Positions 34,104-44,377 of a stretch of DNA of 64,000 nt are shown here, in pieces (the stretch's first letter is position 1; each line of letters starts with the position of its first letter). The stretch is taken from the NCBI GenBank assembly GCA_964036665.1, contig OZ038530.1:11728001-11792000 (forward strand), written 5' to 3'. A program made the translations under genes and the position numbers. The DNA comes from Gordius sp. MW1. Lineage: Eukaryota; Nematomorpha; Gordioida; Gordea; Gordiidae. The notes beneath the pieces are model-generated. The model made no database searches. It saw only the letters and a program-made list of their open reading frames with translations, and was not told where the DNA came from.

Positions 34104-34438
34104 CCAACGTATAAAGAAAACTAGGCTTGCTAGAAGATGACAACCATTGGGACAGTATGCTTACTGAAGTAGCATTAAACTCAACAGCAACACAAATTCG
34201 TCTACTTTTCGCTATAGTGTTGACTACACGTTTCCAGGCCTGAGCACAAACGTTGTGGGATAAGCACAAAGATTCTATGGTTGATGATATATTACATGAT
34301 ATCGTTCAAGGTGCGACGATTTATCGATATTATTCAGCGATGCAATGTACAATGAAGCATTGATAGCTAATGAGGATCTTTGCATAGTAATTGCCAATTT
34401 AAAAATTAGTCATTTTGGTATGAGTTCACCTAATCGAA

Positions 34439-34781
34439 GTGCATCTGATTCTCAACCCTGATATGAGTCTTGAACTGCAATACAATACTATAGAAATGAC
34501 AGCAATTGTTACTCGCAATGTCCCACTACTAACTGATGAACCAAAATCCATTTACGACCGAATTAAGCTTGCAGTTTCGGCAGGACAAGGTGGTTTCTTT
34601 TTTTTGGATGCACCAGGTGGAACTGGCATGACATTTCTCATTTCGATAATTCTTGCCAAGATACGATCAAAAATGGCATCGCATTGGCCGTTGCATCATC
34701 TGGCATTGCAGCAACTATTAAATTGAGGCAGAACAGCTCATTGCCACTAAATATCCAAAGTAACCCAGAGGCAGTGTGCAA
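34439..34781 (+). pseudogene. Helitron Pif1-like helicase N-terminal part, truncated
   Basis: The frame has GGFFFLDAPGGTGMTFLI, the Walker A region of Pif1-type helicases with Met in place of the catalytic Lys (usual GGTGKT). It runs on to SGIAAT-like and LPLNIQSNPEAVCN words near 34760, where a hAT end cuts it. The later helicase motifs are missing, so it could not unwind DNA. Confidence 0.8.
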
Positions 34782-34832
34782 TAGAGGCCTGCACGGGTCA
34801 CCCGAAACCCGACCCGACCTCGTCTATATGTC
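34782..34832. repeat. Solo hAT terminus between the two Helitrons
   Basis: tagaggcctgcacgggtca followed by cccgaaacccgacccgac is a typical hAT end with subterminal repeats, related to the 5693 element. It directly abuts plus-copy Helitron sequence on the left and minus-copy sequence on the right. No second end is nearby. Confidence 0.6.
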
Positions 34833-34849
34833 TCACACACTTTACCATA

Positions 34850-35741
34850 GATGGTTTTAATGGATTGAAATGATGTTGGTCCTTTGACATTGTGGAGCAA
34901 CATTCTTAAAAAATAGCATTCGGCGTTATTGGGATGAACAGTATACATTCGACCCAAAGCATCAGACATATATACGTACGCCTGAATATACAGGAACTAT
35001 TGTGCCTTGTTTTTTTCTTTTAAACACTTTTTTAATGAGTTCCAAGTGTAATATTTTGGGATTTCGTGGTAGAGCAAAGTTTTTGCGAAAACATTTGTTT
35101 GGCACAACAGGAAAAAGCTGTCAGTGTTGTATTCGGAGGTTGCGCCGCTATTTGGTCAGCGTTCTCTTCCGTGAAGTAAACACGTTGGCCATTTTCCAAG
35201 TGAATGGCGAGACAACAGTTGGATAGCGTTCGTGAATGTGAAACCCGAGAATGCGCCAGACAGCTTCATTACTGCTGATGTAACTTCCTATTTGAAATTG
35301 TGTGATTTCATCGGATTGCGTATGAGTAAGTCCAAAAACTGCCATATCACTGCCTTTGGTGACGTATTTGCAGATGTATTTGATAGACTTCACTGAATTG
35401 CAATACTCCACGTTTATGTGGGCCTTGAACATTTTTGGAAGCAACGGAGTGTAAGGGACGATCCATCTATTGTCATTTCTACGGGAACAGTTTTCACTTT
35501 GATGGTGACTCTATGACCTCCATCGTTTGGATTACGGCGTCTATACAGCGGATAGCCGTCGCCACCAGTTTTCGTTTCTTGGCTCATTTCTCTTGGATAT
35601 TTTTTGGTGCATTTTCCGTCTTTCATACATGGTGAATCTCTATTCATTGCTCCACAGGGTCCATGAATCATATGACGATTGATGATTTCAAATAGTAGCG
35701 GATCATCTTGCGGATCGGGCAGTTCAGCCGATAGAAGATTA
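34850..35741 (-). pseudogene. Helitron Rep C-terminal and linker, minus copy
   Basis: MIHGPCGAMNRDSPCMKDGK and CTKKYPREMSQETKTGGDGY (35671-35550), YICKYVTKGSDMAVFG (about 35370) and LGRMYTVHPNNAECYFLRML (34960-34900) align with the plus-copy blocks. Frameshifts separate them. It ends in KVCETYR, where the hAT terminus begins. Confidence 0.8.
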
Positions 35742-36326
35742 TCAAGAATAGGAAAAATTGCGTCCTTCAGCCAAATTAGGATGTGAGCGTGTGGTAAGCC
35801 TCTTTTTTGCTATTCTATGGAATATAGCCAGCAGGTAGTTTCTCCTTAAATGTGATTTTTGGTGATGACATCGATGAAGCGCATTAGTTTTTTGCCTGAA
35901 AACTCTGGCGGTGAGATCATGTCGATGAGATGATGCTTGGCCTGCCAAAAGCAAATGAGTGATCTCAGTCCAAGCCTGATTGCAGGTGAAGGTAATGAAA
36001 AGATCTGGACATCCGTATTTGCGCACATATGTCATCGTATCTTGTGTATATTCATGCATGTGTCTAGGTGCCGGTATACGTAGCTGAAGTTTGACCATTT
36101 GTCCAACATTGCTTGCGTGACCATTATGTTCGATTGCATCTCGCAAGTGTATATAATTTTCGGCACGGAGTAACTTCTGATTAAGACGGATGAAAAGAAG
36201 GCGTTCGCTTTCGATTTTTGCATACATATCGACAATGTATTGGTGGAATAGGTGTCGGCACTTCAAGATGTTGTATTGCTGAGCTCTAATCATTATGCGA
36301 TATGCATAAAAATCCATAGAAGACAC
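35742..36326 (-). pseudogene. Helitron Rep (Helitron_like_N) domain, minus copy
   Basis: The frame reads SSMDFYAYRIMIRAQQYNIL, then HLRDAIEHNGH, DLFITFTCNQAWTEITHLLL and a frameshift before KKRLTTRSHPNLA. It parallels the plus copy. The HUH region is frameshifted (35790-35830; 'LPHAHILIWL' is readable in another frame), so the protein is broken. Confidence 0.85.
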
Positions 36327-36411
36327 CTGTAAGAGAAAGAATTTCAGTAGATTAAGATCACATATTATCATTTTCGCTAGAACATCGTATAACAAAGAGT
36401 ATAACATTCAC
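36327..36411 (-). other. Candidate spliceosomal intron inside the Helitron ORF
   Basis: On the minus strand, ACAAAAAAG/gtgaatg (donor at 36411) and ttctttctcttacag/GTG (acceptor to 36327) bracket 85 nt. Removing it joins ATTKK to VSSMDFYAYR in phase 0, matching the Rep start. The plus-strand copy keeps a similar acceptor, ttgttacag, at the same place. No transcript evidence here. Confidence 0.6.
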
Positions 36412-37677
36412 CTTTTTTGTTGTCGCGGCCCCTGAATCAGGATTAATTTGCATCACATTAAAGTGGTATCCGTCTTCTCCTTGGCAAATTAATATGGGAT
36501 ATTTAAGGGCATCATATGATCTGTGTGTTGCATCAATACTCTACAGATTTTCATCCCTTCTGTAGATAATGATATCTCGACGATTAAATTCTATTCCCAC
36601 CATTACGATTGCCACTTCATCGATTGTTGGTGCATTAAAGCGTCTTTCATGTGCACCTGATGGTGTTCTATCTGCTTTGATTACGATTTTGTAATCATCC
36701 GTTGGCATTCGCTCTAATGCGATTTTGAATAATTTAATTAAATGATTTCTGTCGTGGAATAAATGATGCAAGTCTATAATGATTTCACGTTTGACTCTTG
36801 CATGAATCCCACTACGTCGATCAGCCTTCGTATCGCCCATGAAATAAATTTGCAGAAACCTTTGTTCGATATCTGATAATGGTAGAAGGGAACCGATTTG
36901 ATGGTAAATTTGTCCTTGTACTTTGAATGTGTGCATGTAACCTCCATCATTCAAAATTTTTGTTGCTCCGAACGATGTCATTTGGAAGCATGCGTTGTAC
37001 TTGCGAATGTGTTGGAGGAAGTGTTTGGACAATGTATTAGTTCCAGATACATAAGATAAGAGCGGTTCAGGTGGATCAACCAGAGGTGGCAAATTGACTT
37101 TGCCATTCGAACAACACATTCCAGGATTTTCTTTAGGGAACCGCAAAGCGCGACAATGCAAACACATCGTATCCATTTGGCCAATCGTGACATTGGGGTG
37201 CATGCTGTAATCAAACGCTACATCATAATGGAACGCTGCTAATTTCAAACTGGCTCGCGAACTATATGTTGAGCGTCTGTATCGTGAGCGCATATTGTCT
37301 AGTCTTTCGATTCGCTCTTCAGCTGATTCGGTAGCTCGTGAAGTTGTGGATCGTGAGCGTTTAGTGGCTAGTCATTCGATTCGCTCTTCAGCTGATTCGG
37401 TGGCTCGTGAAGTTGTGGCTCGTGAGCGTTTAGTGGCTAGTCTTTCGATTCGCTCTTCAGCCGATTAGGTGGCGCGTGAAGTTGTGGCTCGTGGGCGTAA
37501 ATTTTCTAGTCTGTCGCTTCGCTCTTCCGATGTCTCAGCTGCTATTGTAGTTAAGTTTCACTTGCGATTGTCGCGCAATCGTACTTCACGATGTTGAGGA
37601 GTTTCAGCTGCTCTCCTTGTTTTATCTCTTTTTGATTTAGGTATTATTCTGCCGAATAATTTTTTTCGCATTGGCAT
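36412..37677 (-). pseudogene. Helitron ORF N-terminal region with 22-residue repeats
   Basis: It starts MPMRKKLFGRIIPKSKRDK at 37677 and has in-frame TGA and TAA stops near 37560 and 37470. At 37300-37530 there are about four 66-bp repeats encoding SRATESAEERIERLATKRS-like units, a charged helical repeat common at the N terminus of animal Helitron proteins. From 37293 the frame is open for 250 residues (MHPNVTIGQMDTMCLHCRAL, CCSNGKVNLPPL). After one stop it reads HRSYDALKYPILICQGEDGY. These are conserved Helitron blocks before Rep. Confidence 0.82.
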
Positions 37678-37880
37678 TTGTATAACTTTTCAACTGGTAA
37701 AAATATATATTGACTACGATCTATATAAAGTACTGCAATATAAAAATTCTTCTGGTAAAGCATACTGCATACATGCAATAAATTGCTGATTTATTAAATG
37801 GCAAATTTTATTATTAATGCAAAATAGTTGATTATTTTACCTCAATTATGTTGGAATTTTAGGGCATAAATGATGATAAA

Positions 37881-37933
37881 GGCGGGGGACATTAAATTCG
37901 GCAAGATGGTTTTCGGCAAGTTGACGGGCCACC
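37881..37933. mobile_element. 53-bp solo Mutator-type terminal repeat with 9-bp TSD
   Basis: The sequence from ggcgggggacattaaattcg to ttgacgggccacc matches the right TIR of the MITE at 8777-10121 along its whole length. Its flanks 37872-37880 and 37934-37942 are both gatgataaa. A single terminal repeat with its own target duplication means that either a 53-bp unit was mobilised as such, or a larger element collapsed by recombination between its ends. It lies in the leader of the minus Helitron. Confidence 0.85.
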
Positions 37934-38531
37934 GATGATAAAGCGGTTATTGAATTAAAATTAAAGTTTGATGTCTATATGTTCTACTTCTATTATTCTA
38001 TTTCCGTATACAGTGCAACGCGTACGAATACTCGAAAACTACTCTACCGATTTGGCTCGAACCAATCTTAAACATGCTCCAGAGTGTCAGGAATAAACTC
38101 TAAAATTTTGAGCCAAATCGGTACGGTAGTTTTCCAAAATTGGTGGCGGCATATATACACACACACATAGTTTCATTTTTATATATATGATTAATTAATA
38201 AAACTCGGGCCTTCGGCCCTCGTGGGAAGGGGGAGAAGGGAAGGGAAGAGGGGAAGGGAAGGGGGGACGACTCATCTGTACTTTGTATAAATGTATCATA
38301 TTTGCTATGCAATTTATGGGCGAGAAAGGTGGGAAGGGGCGAGAATGCCTATAGGGGGGTATTAAATGCCTAATGATTAATTAATTATTTATACAAATTT
38401 TCCATTATAGGCAAAATGTAATATAGGCAAAATGTAATATGGGCAAGGGTTAGGGTTAGATTTAGTGTTTGCATCTAGTTGCGTATTACATTAGTTTTTA
38501 TGGCCTTTAGTGATTATGGGTCTAACAAACA

Positions 38532-39477
38532 TCTATATATATAAAGTAAAGTGTATATATGTATATATGTAAGAGCTAAATTCTGAAACTACCGGTCCGA
38601 TTCGCGCGAAAATTTACCCCTAGGTTCCCAGGGCGGCCAGGGGTAAAATAGCTTTTTCAGAATCCTAAAATCCTTTTTAGTTTTAAAAATATCGGACATT
38701 TCCCTGCCAGTTTCATTTATAGCATCATATACAATAATGACGTCATACATACAAGGTTGAAGTTTTCTCGAATTAGATATTTAAAAGTATAATAAAAATG
38801 TTATAGGTTACGATCAAAATTATTAAGGTTTAACAAACTATTTAATTTATGAATAAATAAAATTTATATTATGCAATTTTTGCTATTATTATCACGTGGT
38901 CGATCATAGAAGCATATTTTTAATAATTATCCATCTTTCAATTAATTATTTTATTATATTAAAGAAAATTGTATTTCAAATAAAAGAATTGTAGTTTGCC
39001 TAAATAAGTGAAAAGCTGGACGCGCTAATATGTTCAGGCGCAAAAATAAAACAGATTTTCAGGGCGGGTTGGGGTTTTGATTTAAGTCCGAAAACGGCCA
39101 TTTGCCAGAATCGTGATTTTGCGGTAGGGCCAAAAAAAGTTATTAGCACCTTTAATTAAAAAACAAACCTGTGACAATTTACAAATAAAATAATTCTTTA
39201 GGCATGTATTAATTTATTTGACAGTATATTTATATAGGCAAAATGTGTAAAGCAAAGCAATAAAAAATTTGATGTTAAGTACTTTGCTTTATGTGTTTAT
39301 ATTTTGTGTTTAGCGTGTTAATTCTTCCTACATAAAGTTCGTGAATTATTTCCCATAGGATATTTATATTTTAATCGCTCATTATATGATCGAGGCATAA
39401 CGATGAGCATGCACATCACTTATAGTATCTCCTAATCTTAATGTATATAGCAAAACAACGTTTGCCGGGTCAGCTAA
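38532..39477 (+). mobile_element. Non-autonomous Helitron, 946 bp, boundaries proven by empty site
   Basis: It starts tctatatatataaagtaaag and ends tttgccgggtcagctaa (CTAA). Just before the end is a hairpin, gcaaa-acaacg-tttgc. It sits between A and T of 'caaacA/Ttatatt', and the paralogous composite at 11471-11490 has exactly this sequence uninterrupted. These are the Helitron hallmarks: 5' TC, 3' CTRR with hairpin, insertion into AT without duplication. No ORF of note. Confidence 0.96.
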
Positions 39478-39574
39478 TTATATTATAAAACAACACAATG
39501 TTAAGAATTTGCAGAATTGTTGGGAGAAATTTTTTGTTGAATTTGAACAATTTTTAATTAAAAAAATCAAAAAT

Positions 39575-40430
39575 TAGGCCAATGGTCACTTTTTCTCTAT
39601 TGGTCAGTCAGTACCAACAGATACTCTATAAGTCAATGATAGCCAAAAAAACGGAAAAAAAAATTTTGATGCTCACTTTGGCCAATGGTCATTTTTTTCC
39701 ATTGGTCAGCAGCCAGCACACGGTAAAAGTGGATATAAATTCATAAGAGTAAAAAAAACGAAAAAAAAATTTTCGAATCACATTTTGGCCAATGGTCATT
39801 TTATTCCATTGGTCAGCAGCCAGCGGACGGCCAAAAAGTTATAATAGCAATGGTAGGAACAGGAACAATCATAATAGTAAAAAAACGAAAAAGATAATTT
39901 CGATTCACATTTTGGCCAATGGTCATTTTTTCCATCGGTCAGGAGCCAGCGGACGGCCAAAAAGTCATAATAGCAATGGTAGTAACAAACAATCATAATA
40001 GTCAAAAAAAAACGAAAAAATAAACTCGGATTCACATTTTGGCCAATGGTCATTTTTTTCATTGGTCAGCAGCCAACGGACGGCCAAAAAGTCTTATTAT
40101 CAATGATAGTAACAAGAACAATCATAAGAGTCAAAAAAAACTCCGGGATTCTAACCCAAAAACTAGTTAAATTGCATAGCAATTAAAAGTAAACAACTTT
40201 TATTTATGTTTATTATATAACATTGGTCAGCAGCCAGCGGACGGCCAAAAAGTCATAATAGCAATGGTAGAAACAGGAACAATCATAATAGTCAAAAAAA
40301 AACGAAAAAAATAATTTCGATTCACATTTTGGCCAATGGTCATTTTTTTCATTGGTCAGCAGCCAGCGGACGGCCAAAAATTCTTATTATCAATGATAGT
40401 AACAAGAACAATCATAAGAGTCAAAAAAAC
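39575..40430 (+). repeat. Stem-loop minisatellite array C
   Basis: Units of the ggccaatggtcat family start at about 39578, 39680, 39788, 39915, 40039 and 40330. Each has the ccaatgg/ccattgg hairpin. Between 40150 and 40580 'ttgcatagcaattaaaagta' and 'caacttttatttatgtttat' are themselves repeated three times. ORFs across the array are artefacts. Confidence 0.88.
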
Positions 40431-40826
40431 TCCGGGATTCTAACCCCAAAACTAGTTAAATTGCATAGCAATTAAAAAGTAAACAACTTTTATTTATGTT
40501 TATTATATAACTAGTTAAATTGCATAGCATTAAAAGTAAACAACTTTTATTTATGTTTATTATATAATAGATAATTTAACAAATCTTATATATAACACAC
40601 CGAGGGAGATAGAGATGAGGGTTGGGGGACCTCTTATGCATTAATTTAAAAAATAACACAGCGAGGGAGATAGAGATGAGGGGTGGGGCACCTCTTTCTC
40701 ATGCATTATTTTAAAAAATCGATAATCTAATATACCCAATGCAAATAGATAGGGAGGGTAACGGACGGACAACGGACAACGGACGGACAACCAAAAAACG
40801 AGCCCATAAATTGCATAGCAATTAAA

Positions 40827-40947
40827 AACATTTGGTCTGTTTATGCGACTGAGAAAAATACACCAAAAATATATGCTCTGTTTATGTTTAGTCGACCAAA
40901 ACCAAAGATCGACCAAACAAAACCCAGCCGTTTTTACAACACTAGTG
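40827..40947. repeat. hAT-like MITE fragment (GGCTGGGTTTTG family)
   Basis: Contains 'gtttagtcgaccaaaac' and ends cccagccgtttttacaacac, the right end of the family complete at 58280-58397. The left end is lost. Confidence 0.5.
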
Positions 40948-40979
40948 CCGACTTAGGGCGATGGTGAAGGTTATAAATC

Positions 40980-41958
40980 CCCGTAAGCCCCGAGCAACCT
41001 GCACATTTCGTTCGTGGGAGGGCTCGAAGGTATCGCGCATATTGTTAAATTCCTCAAGTAGATTTCACAACGAAATTGCGGCTCAGCTATGGAATAAAGT
41101 GCAGTGTGAGTTAGTAGGGAACGCAGGAATCATATCCTCAAATTGATGGGATTCGTAGGAATCCGAGGGAAGTCTTTGCTATTCCCAATTTAGAAGTTCT
41201 GCCGGTGAGCCGTGAAAGACGGCACAGAGTGATCCGAAGGTGGTGCTACAGATGCCAACGTCTGCAATAAAGGTCGGCGTGTGGACTTAAAGCGCTGCCT
41301 AAGGGAATTATCGTTACGATTGGCGAGACCTTCACTCCTGGTACGAGCGAGACTGCAGCCGACTAGGTGGTGAAACTGGAACGAGCCGCAAGGGAAATAT
41401 AAACCGCGATAGTCCCGTTAGCGTCGGTAACGGTAGAGAAGAGAGATCAAGCGGCGTGAGACGTGGAAGGGGGGCGAGATGAAGCTAATATGTAGTCAAT
41501 TACTAAGGACGGCAACCCGACAAGCCCGTGTATTTCTACCCATTGGTTACGTCGCTGACCCCCACGCGCCACTTCCCACGCCCCTTTAGCTCTCTCCCAC
41601 AACATTACCGATGCTAACGGGGCCAACACCGCGTCCGTTTCAGCTTGCTCGAGTTGCAACGCCGCATCAATCGCACTCTCGCTCGTACAGGGAGCAAAGG
41701 TCTCGATCGGGGCTTCCCTCTTGGCTGCCCCGCCTTCCAAGACTCATCACCTGCATCGTGCCCCTCCTAACCTGCCGTAAGGACTTCCCTCGGATATCTA
41801 CGATTCCCAACCACCGAAGAGACGCCTCGTCACACTACCCTGTCCCGGGCTGCGTGGCCTCCACCTGTTTTATAGTTTTGTACACGGAAGCTGACGATAT
41901 GCGGGACACCGGCTGCCTCTACCACGAACGATACGTGCAAGTTGCTCAGGGCTTAAAG
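40980..41958. repeat. GC-rich inverted duplication of unknown element
   Basis: About 500 bp (40980-41480) is matched, inverted, by 41560-41958. Words such as gatgggattcgtaggaatcc and gagggaagtctttgc recur in the second arm as divergent complements. Translated arms share ATC TFRSW / ATC TYRSW and ETF.P.TSE.A.D......LE.A. Base composition is near 55% GC against roughly 30% around it. In-frame stops break both arms. The family was not recognised; it could be a decayed retroelement gag region or another mobile gene. ORFs at 41447-41740 (-) and 41611-41961 (+) lie within it. Confidence 0.7.
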
Positions 41959-41962
41959 TAGG

Positions 41963-42282
41963 TTGATCACTTCCACTACCACCCTGAATTGGCATCATAA
42001 TGCTACGCTTATCCATCTAAATAAGCTAATTTATGATGTTTATAATACTACACATAAAAATGGGTATATTAACATCTTTACCGCAAATACATCTCGTGCC
42101 TATTTTTCGAGCCCACATGGGATTTTAGGACTTCCAACTATTTTTCAGTCCCACTTAGCCATGAGCTCATACCGCTTTATCAATATCATACCGACTTACA
42201 GCAAATATCGCCTTAATAATATGACTTAGTTCAAAATACATATATATTTTTAATAATAATGTTTAAACAAAAAATATGTCAG
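41963..42282. other. Sequence between inverted duplication and exon block; ORF of unknown status
   Basis: An 88-codon + frame (41963-42229) has no recognised motif and AT-rich composition. A splice acceptor (atatgtcag) ends at 42282. Confidence 0.3.
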
Positions 42283-42548
42283 CGACGGGGGCTCATCCCA
42301 CCACGATTCCATATTACCCATAACCATCACTGGTGACGGACGGTTTACATGTACTTCCCCCGCCTCCAACTATCTCAGCCAAGAAGAGTTCCTCAAAGAG
42401 GAACCAGAACCATATTATGGGGCTGCTGAACGAGATTGGGTTCTTCTCAAAAATCGGGGGGAAGGAGAGGACACCCCTCACCATCCTTCCATCTTTGCTA
42501 CTCAAATCGAACTGGAATTGGGGACTGCTCCGCTGGCTCTCAAAACTC
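42283..42548 (+). CDS. Internal exon of an unidentified host gene
   Basis: Between acceptor atatgtcag (to 42282) and donor gtaagc (42549) there is an 88-codon open frame with host-exon composition. It reads SHHDSILPITITGDGRF, then YLSQEEFLKEEPEPYYGAAE, RDWVLLKNRGEGEDTPHHPS and IELELGTAPLALKT. Phase is 2 in, 1 out. The acidic, Pro/Glu-rich sequence is not one I can assign. It has no in-frame ATG, so the 5' exons lie elsewhere, probably beyond the GC-rich inverted duplication. The next exon candidates at 44253 and 44791 are compatible in phase. Confidence 0.55.
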
Positions 42549-44252
42549 GTAAGCTTCATATCATCGAATAAAGATCAATTTAAAATATTAATTTTTTAAT
42601 TTCGTAGGCCTAATTTCTCAGTATGATTCGATTTAGTGATTGCAATTTTATATCAATACAATTTGAGGCCTTCAAAGTTATCCCATTTTAAGTTGCTTGT
42701 CAATATCAAGGCGCGTGGCTAAAAATTAGAGGCCTGCAGTCATATTTTTATATATTAATTGGACCCGATCTTGGCGGTATTTTTGGTATTTGCCCAAAAC
42801 GCGGAAAAACTTGCTTTTTATATTAATTGAACATGTTAGGAACATCGAGAGATAATCCTTATAATATAATCTTTTAGTGTGCTTTTTGACTTACCGAAAA
42901 TTTCTCTTTTGCCTGACCGGTGCTGGCCTACTTTACAATACTAAAGTTGGGAAAACAACTGCCTTCAGGCTTTTTTATAATGCTACTCAAGTTAATCTTT
43001 TTAGTATTAATTATAATTATTTGTAATTATATTTAATGAATTTTACTCTAAAACAAAAAAATTACGGCCAATATTATGCGCCTTTATATAATATCAGAGT
43101 GCTCGACGAATAACCTAAACCTAACCCCTTCCCTCCTTGTTAATTTTAATGGATTCCGGTGAGATTTCTGTTGAAAAAAGGTTTATCCATTGAAGTGTTA
43201 AAAAAAATTTATAACGATTTTTAAAGAGGAATTTAGATACAAGTCAGATTACTTAAACCCTGAGTGTATCCAAGAGACCTTGATACTGCATTATGACTAC
43301 TATATCTCGTTCATCGATCAAACATTATATCATTAGATGAGTTAATTTGTGGTAGGAAAAAAATAAGAAGTAGCTAAACTATGGATTTAAAAACACGCAT
43401 TGGGTGTTTAATATACAATCAGATTGACTCCTTTTACGACTTTTATTTTTATATTTTAACACTTAGTCGAGGGTGCATTTATTTTAAGGTAAAGAACCGG
43501 ACCCCAGTTCGAGGGACGTTAATCAGCCATTGTACGTTTTGTGTCGTAATTGGGTGAGAACTAAACTGAATCGGCCCCCGTCAAGCAACAACCATTTAGG
43601 ACCCGAGAATCCATCTCTCGTAATCATAACCTTACATAACACACACACCTTGTGGCCAAAAAAAGCAACTTTAAGTCTATCTTTATATTATAATTTTTAG
43701 GAGTTTCAAACACTACTGATGTTGAATTTTAAAATTGTGTGCCTATGTTTCTATCGCTAAAATTTAAAATGATATCAAAACGTTGAAATTCTAATATCGC
43801 AATTGGAATCTGTTGTAATACCCCAAACATACTTATTGCATTAAGCATGTTTTTTTAGAGATTTCATTAAGAAATAATGTTAAAATAATTGTAATTAATG
43901 ATGGATTTTTCAATCGCGCTTTTCAACTAGTCCATTTTTATATGTGCCAACACTTTTTCTAAAATATTCGAATAACAGAAAACCTTTTTAGATTTTACAT
44001 ATGATTTTTTGGGAAAACGTAGGAACCTTTCCGAATTTTGCCTGGCCTTTCAAAAATGGCAATTATATTATTAGGTTTCAATTTCTAAAACTATTGTTTT
44101 TCCAATTTTCTTTGTTAAATTTTATAAAGGCCTACTTTATATTGTACTGATTAGAAAGTTACATTTAATTTTAACTAATAAGTGTTTATTTTATATATGT
44201 ATTACCTTATAATATAGTTTAAATAACAAATTTTGGATGTAGTTGGACAAAG
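42549..44252 (+). other. Probable intron or intergenic; fragments only
   Basis: AT-rich. A hAT-like end 'tagaggcctgcag' is at 42727. At 43160-43323 two overlapping frames read LLKKGLSIEVLKKIYNDF and, shifted, RYKSDYLNPECIQETLILHY and DYYISFIDQ. This looks like one frameshifted coding remnant of unknown origin. Confidence 0.35.
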
Positions 44253-44377
44253 ATGGCAATATTGAGGCCTTGACTATACTTCCCCCGCCCATTCCCTCAT
44301 CATCATCTAACAACGCCAGAATTCCTACGCCTTTAACCGTGGAAGAAAGGAACAATACTTCGAGGCAGTTTATTAAG
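44253..44377 (+). CDS. Internal exon of the unidentified + strand gene
   Basis: An open frame reads NIEALTILPPPIPSSSSNN, then ARIPTPLTVEERNNTSRQFI. It ends at AAG/gttttatt (a weak donor). The start is either 44243 (after ttggatgtag, phase 0) or 44253 (after gacaaag, phase 1). Only the latter joins the 42548 donor directly. Proline/serine-rich linker composition; no domain recognised. Confidence 0.5.

Larger units (their letters stand above)
32424..34781 (+). mobile_element. Helitron (+ copy), 5' end intact, 3' lost
   Basis: It starts tctaatatataaaaatgctg after an A, the usual Helitron 5' terminus (TC after a target A, then an AT run). It then passes almost directly into the Rep domain, so the N-terminal coding part present in the minus-strand copy has been deleted. 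Rep (32572-33728), a middle domain (33825-34103) and the start of the helicase (34439-34780) follow. It ends where a hAT terminus abuts (34782). Confidence 0.85.
34833..38190 (-). mobile_element. Helitron (- copy), 5' end intact, 3' helicase lost
   Basis: Read on the minus strand, it starts tcatatatataaaaatgaaa at 38190 and runs through an N-terminal ORF (37677-36412), a likely intron, Rep (36326-35742) and the following domain (35671-34850). It then stops at the hAT end at 34832, so the helicase is missing. It is the more complete of the two copies at the 5' side. A 53-bp Mutator-type solo end interrupts its leader at 37881-37933. Stops in several places make it inactive. Confidence 0.85.
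38199..40823 (+). mobile_element. Minisatellite composite, copy 3 (contains a Helitron)
   Basis: It has the same start (aaaactcgggccttcggccc) and the same end (ccataaattgcatagcaatt) as copy 1, and follows it closely in the 'gggttagggttagatttagt' region (38452). The Helitron at 38532-39477 interrupts it. Stem-loop units fill 39575-40430. Its left edge abuts the 5' terminus of the minus-strand Helitron. Confidence 0.55.

Noticed and set aside
40980..41958. Ribosomal RNA fragment, because of the high GC content
   Set aside because: No conserved rRNA words could be recognised, and the arms look translated rather than structured RNA.
41447..41961. Two long overlapping ORFs as host genes
   Set aside because: They lie in an inverted duplication with stops in the corresponding frame of the other arm, and one crosses the centre of the palindrome. 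No splice context was seen.
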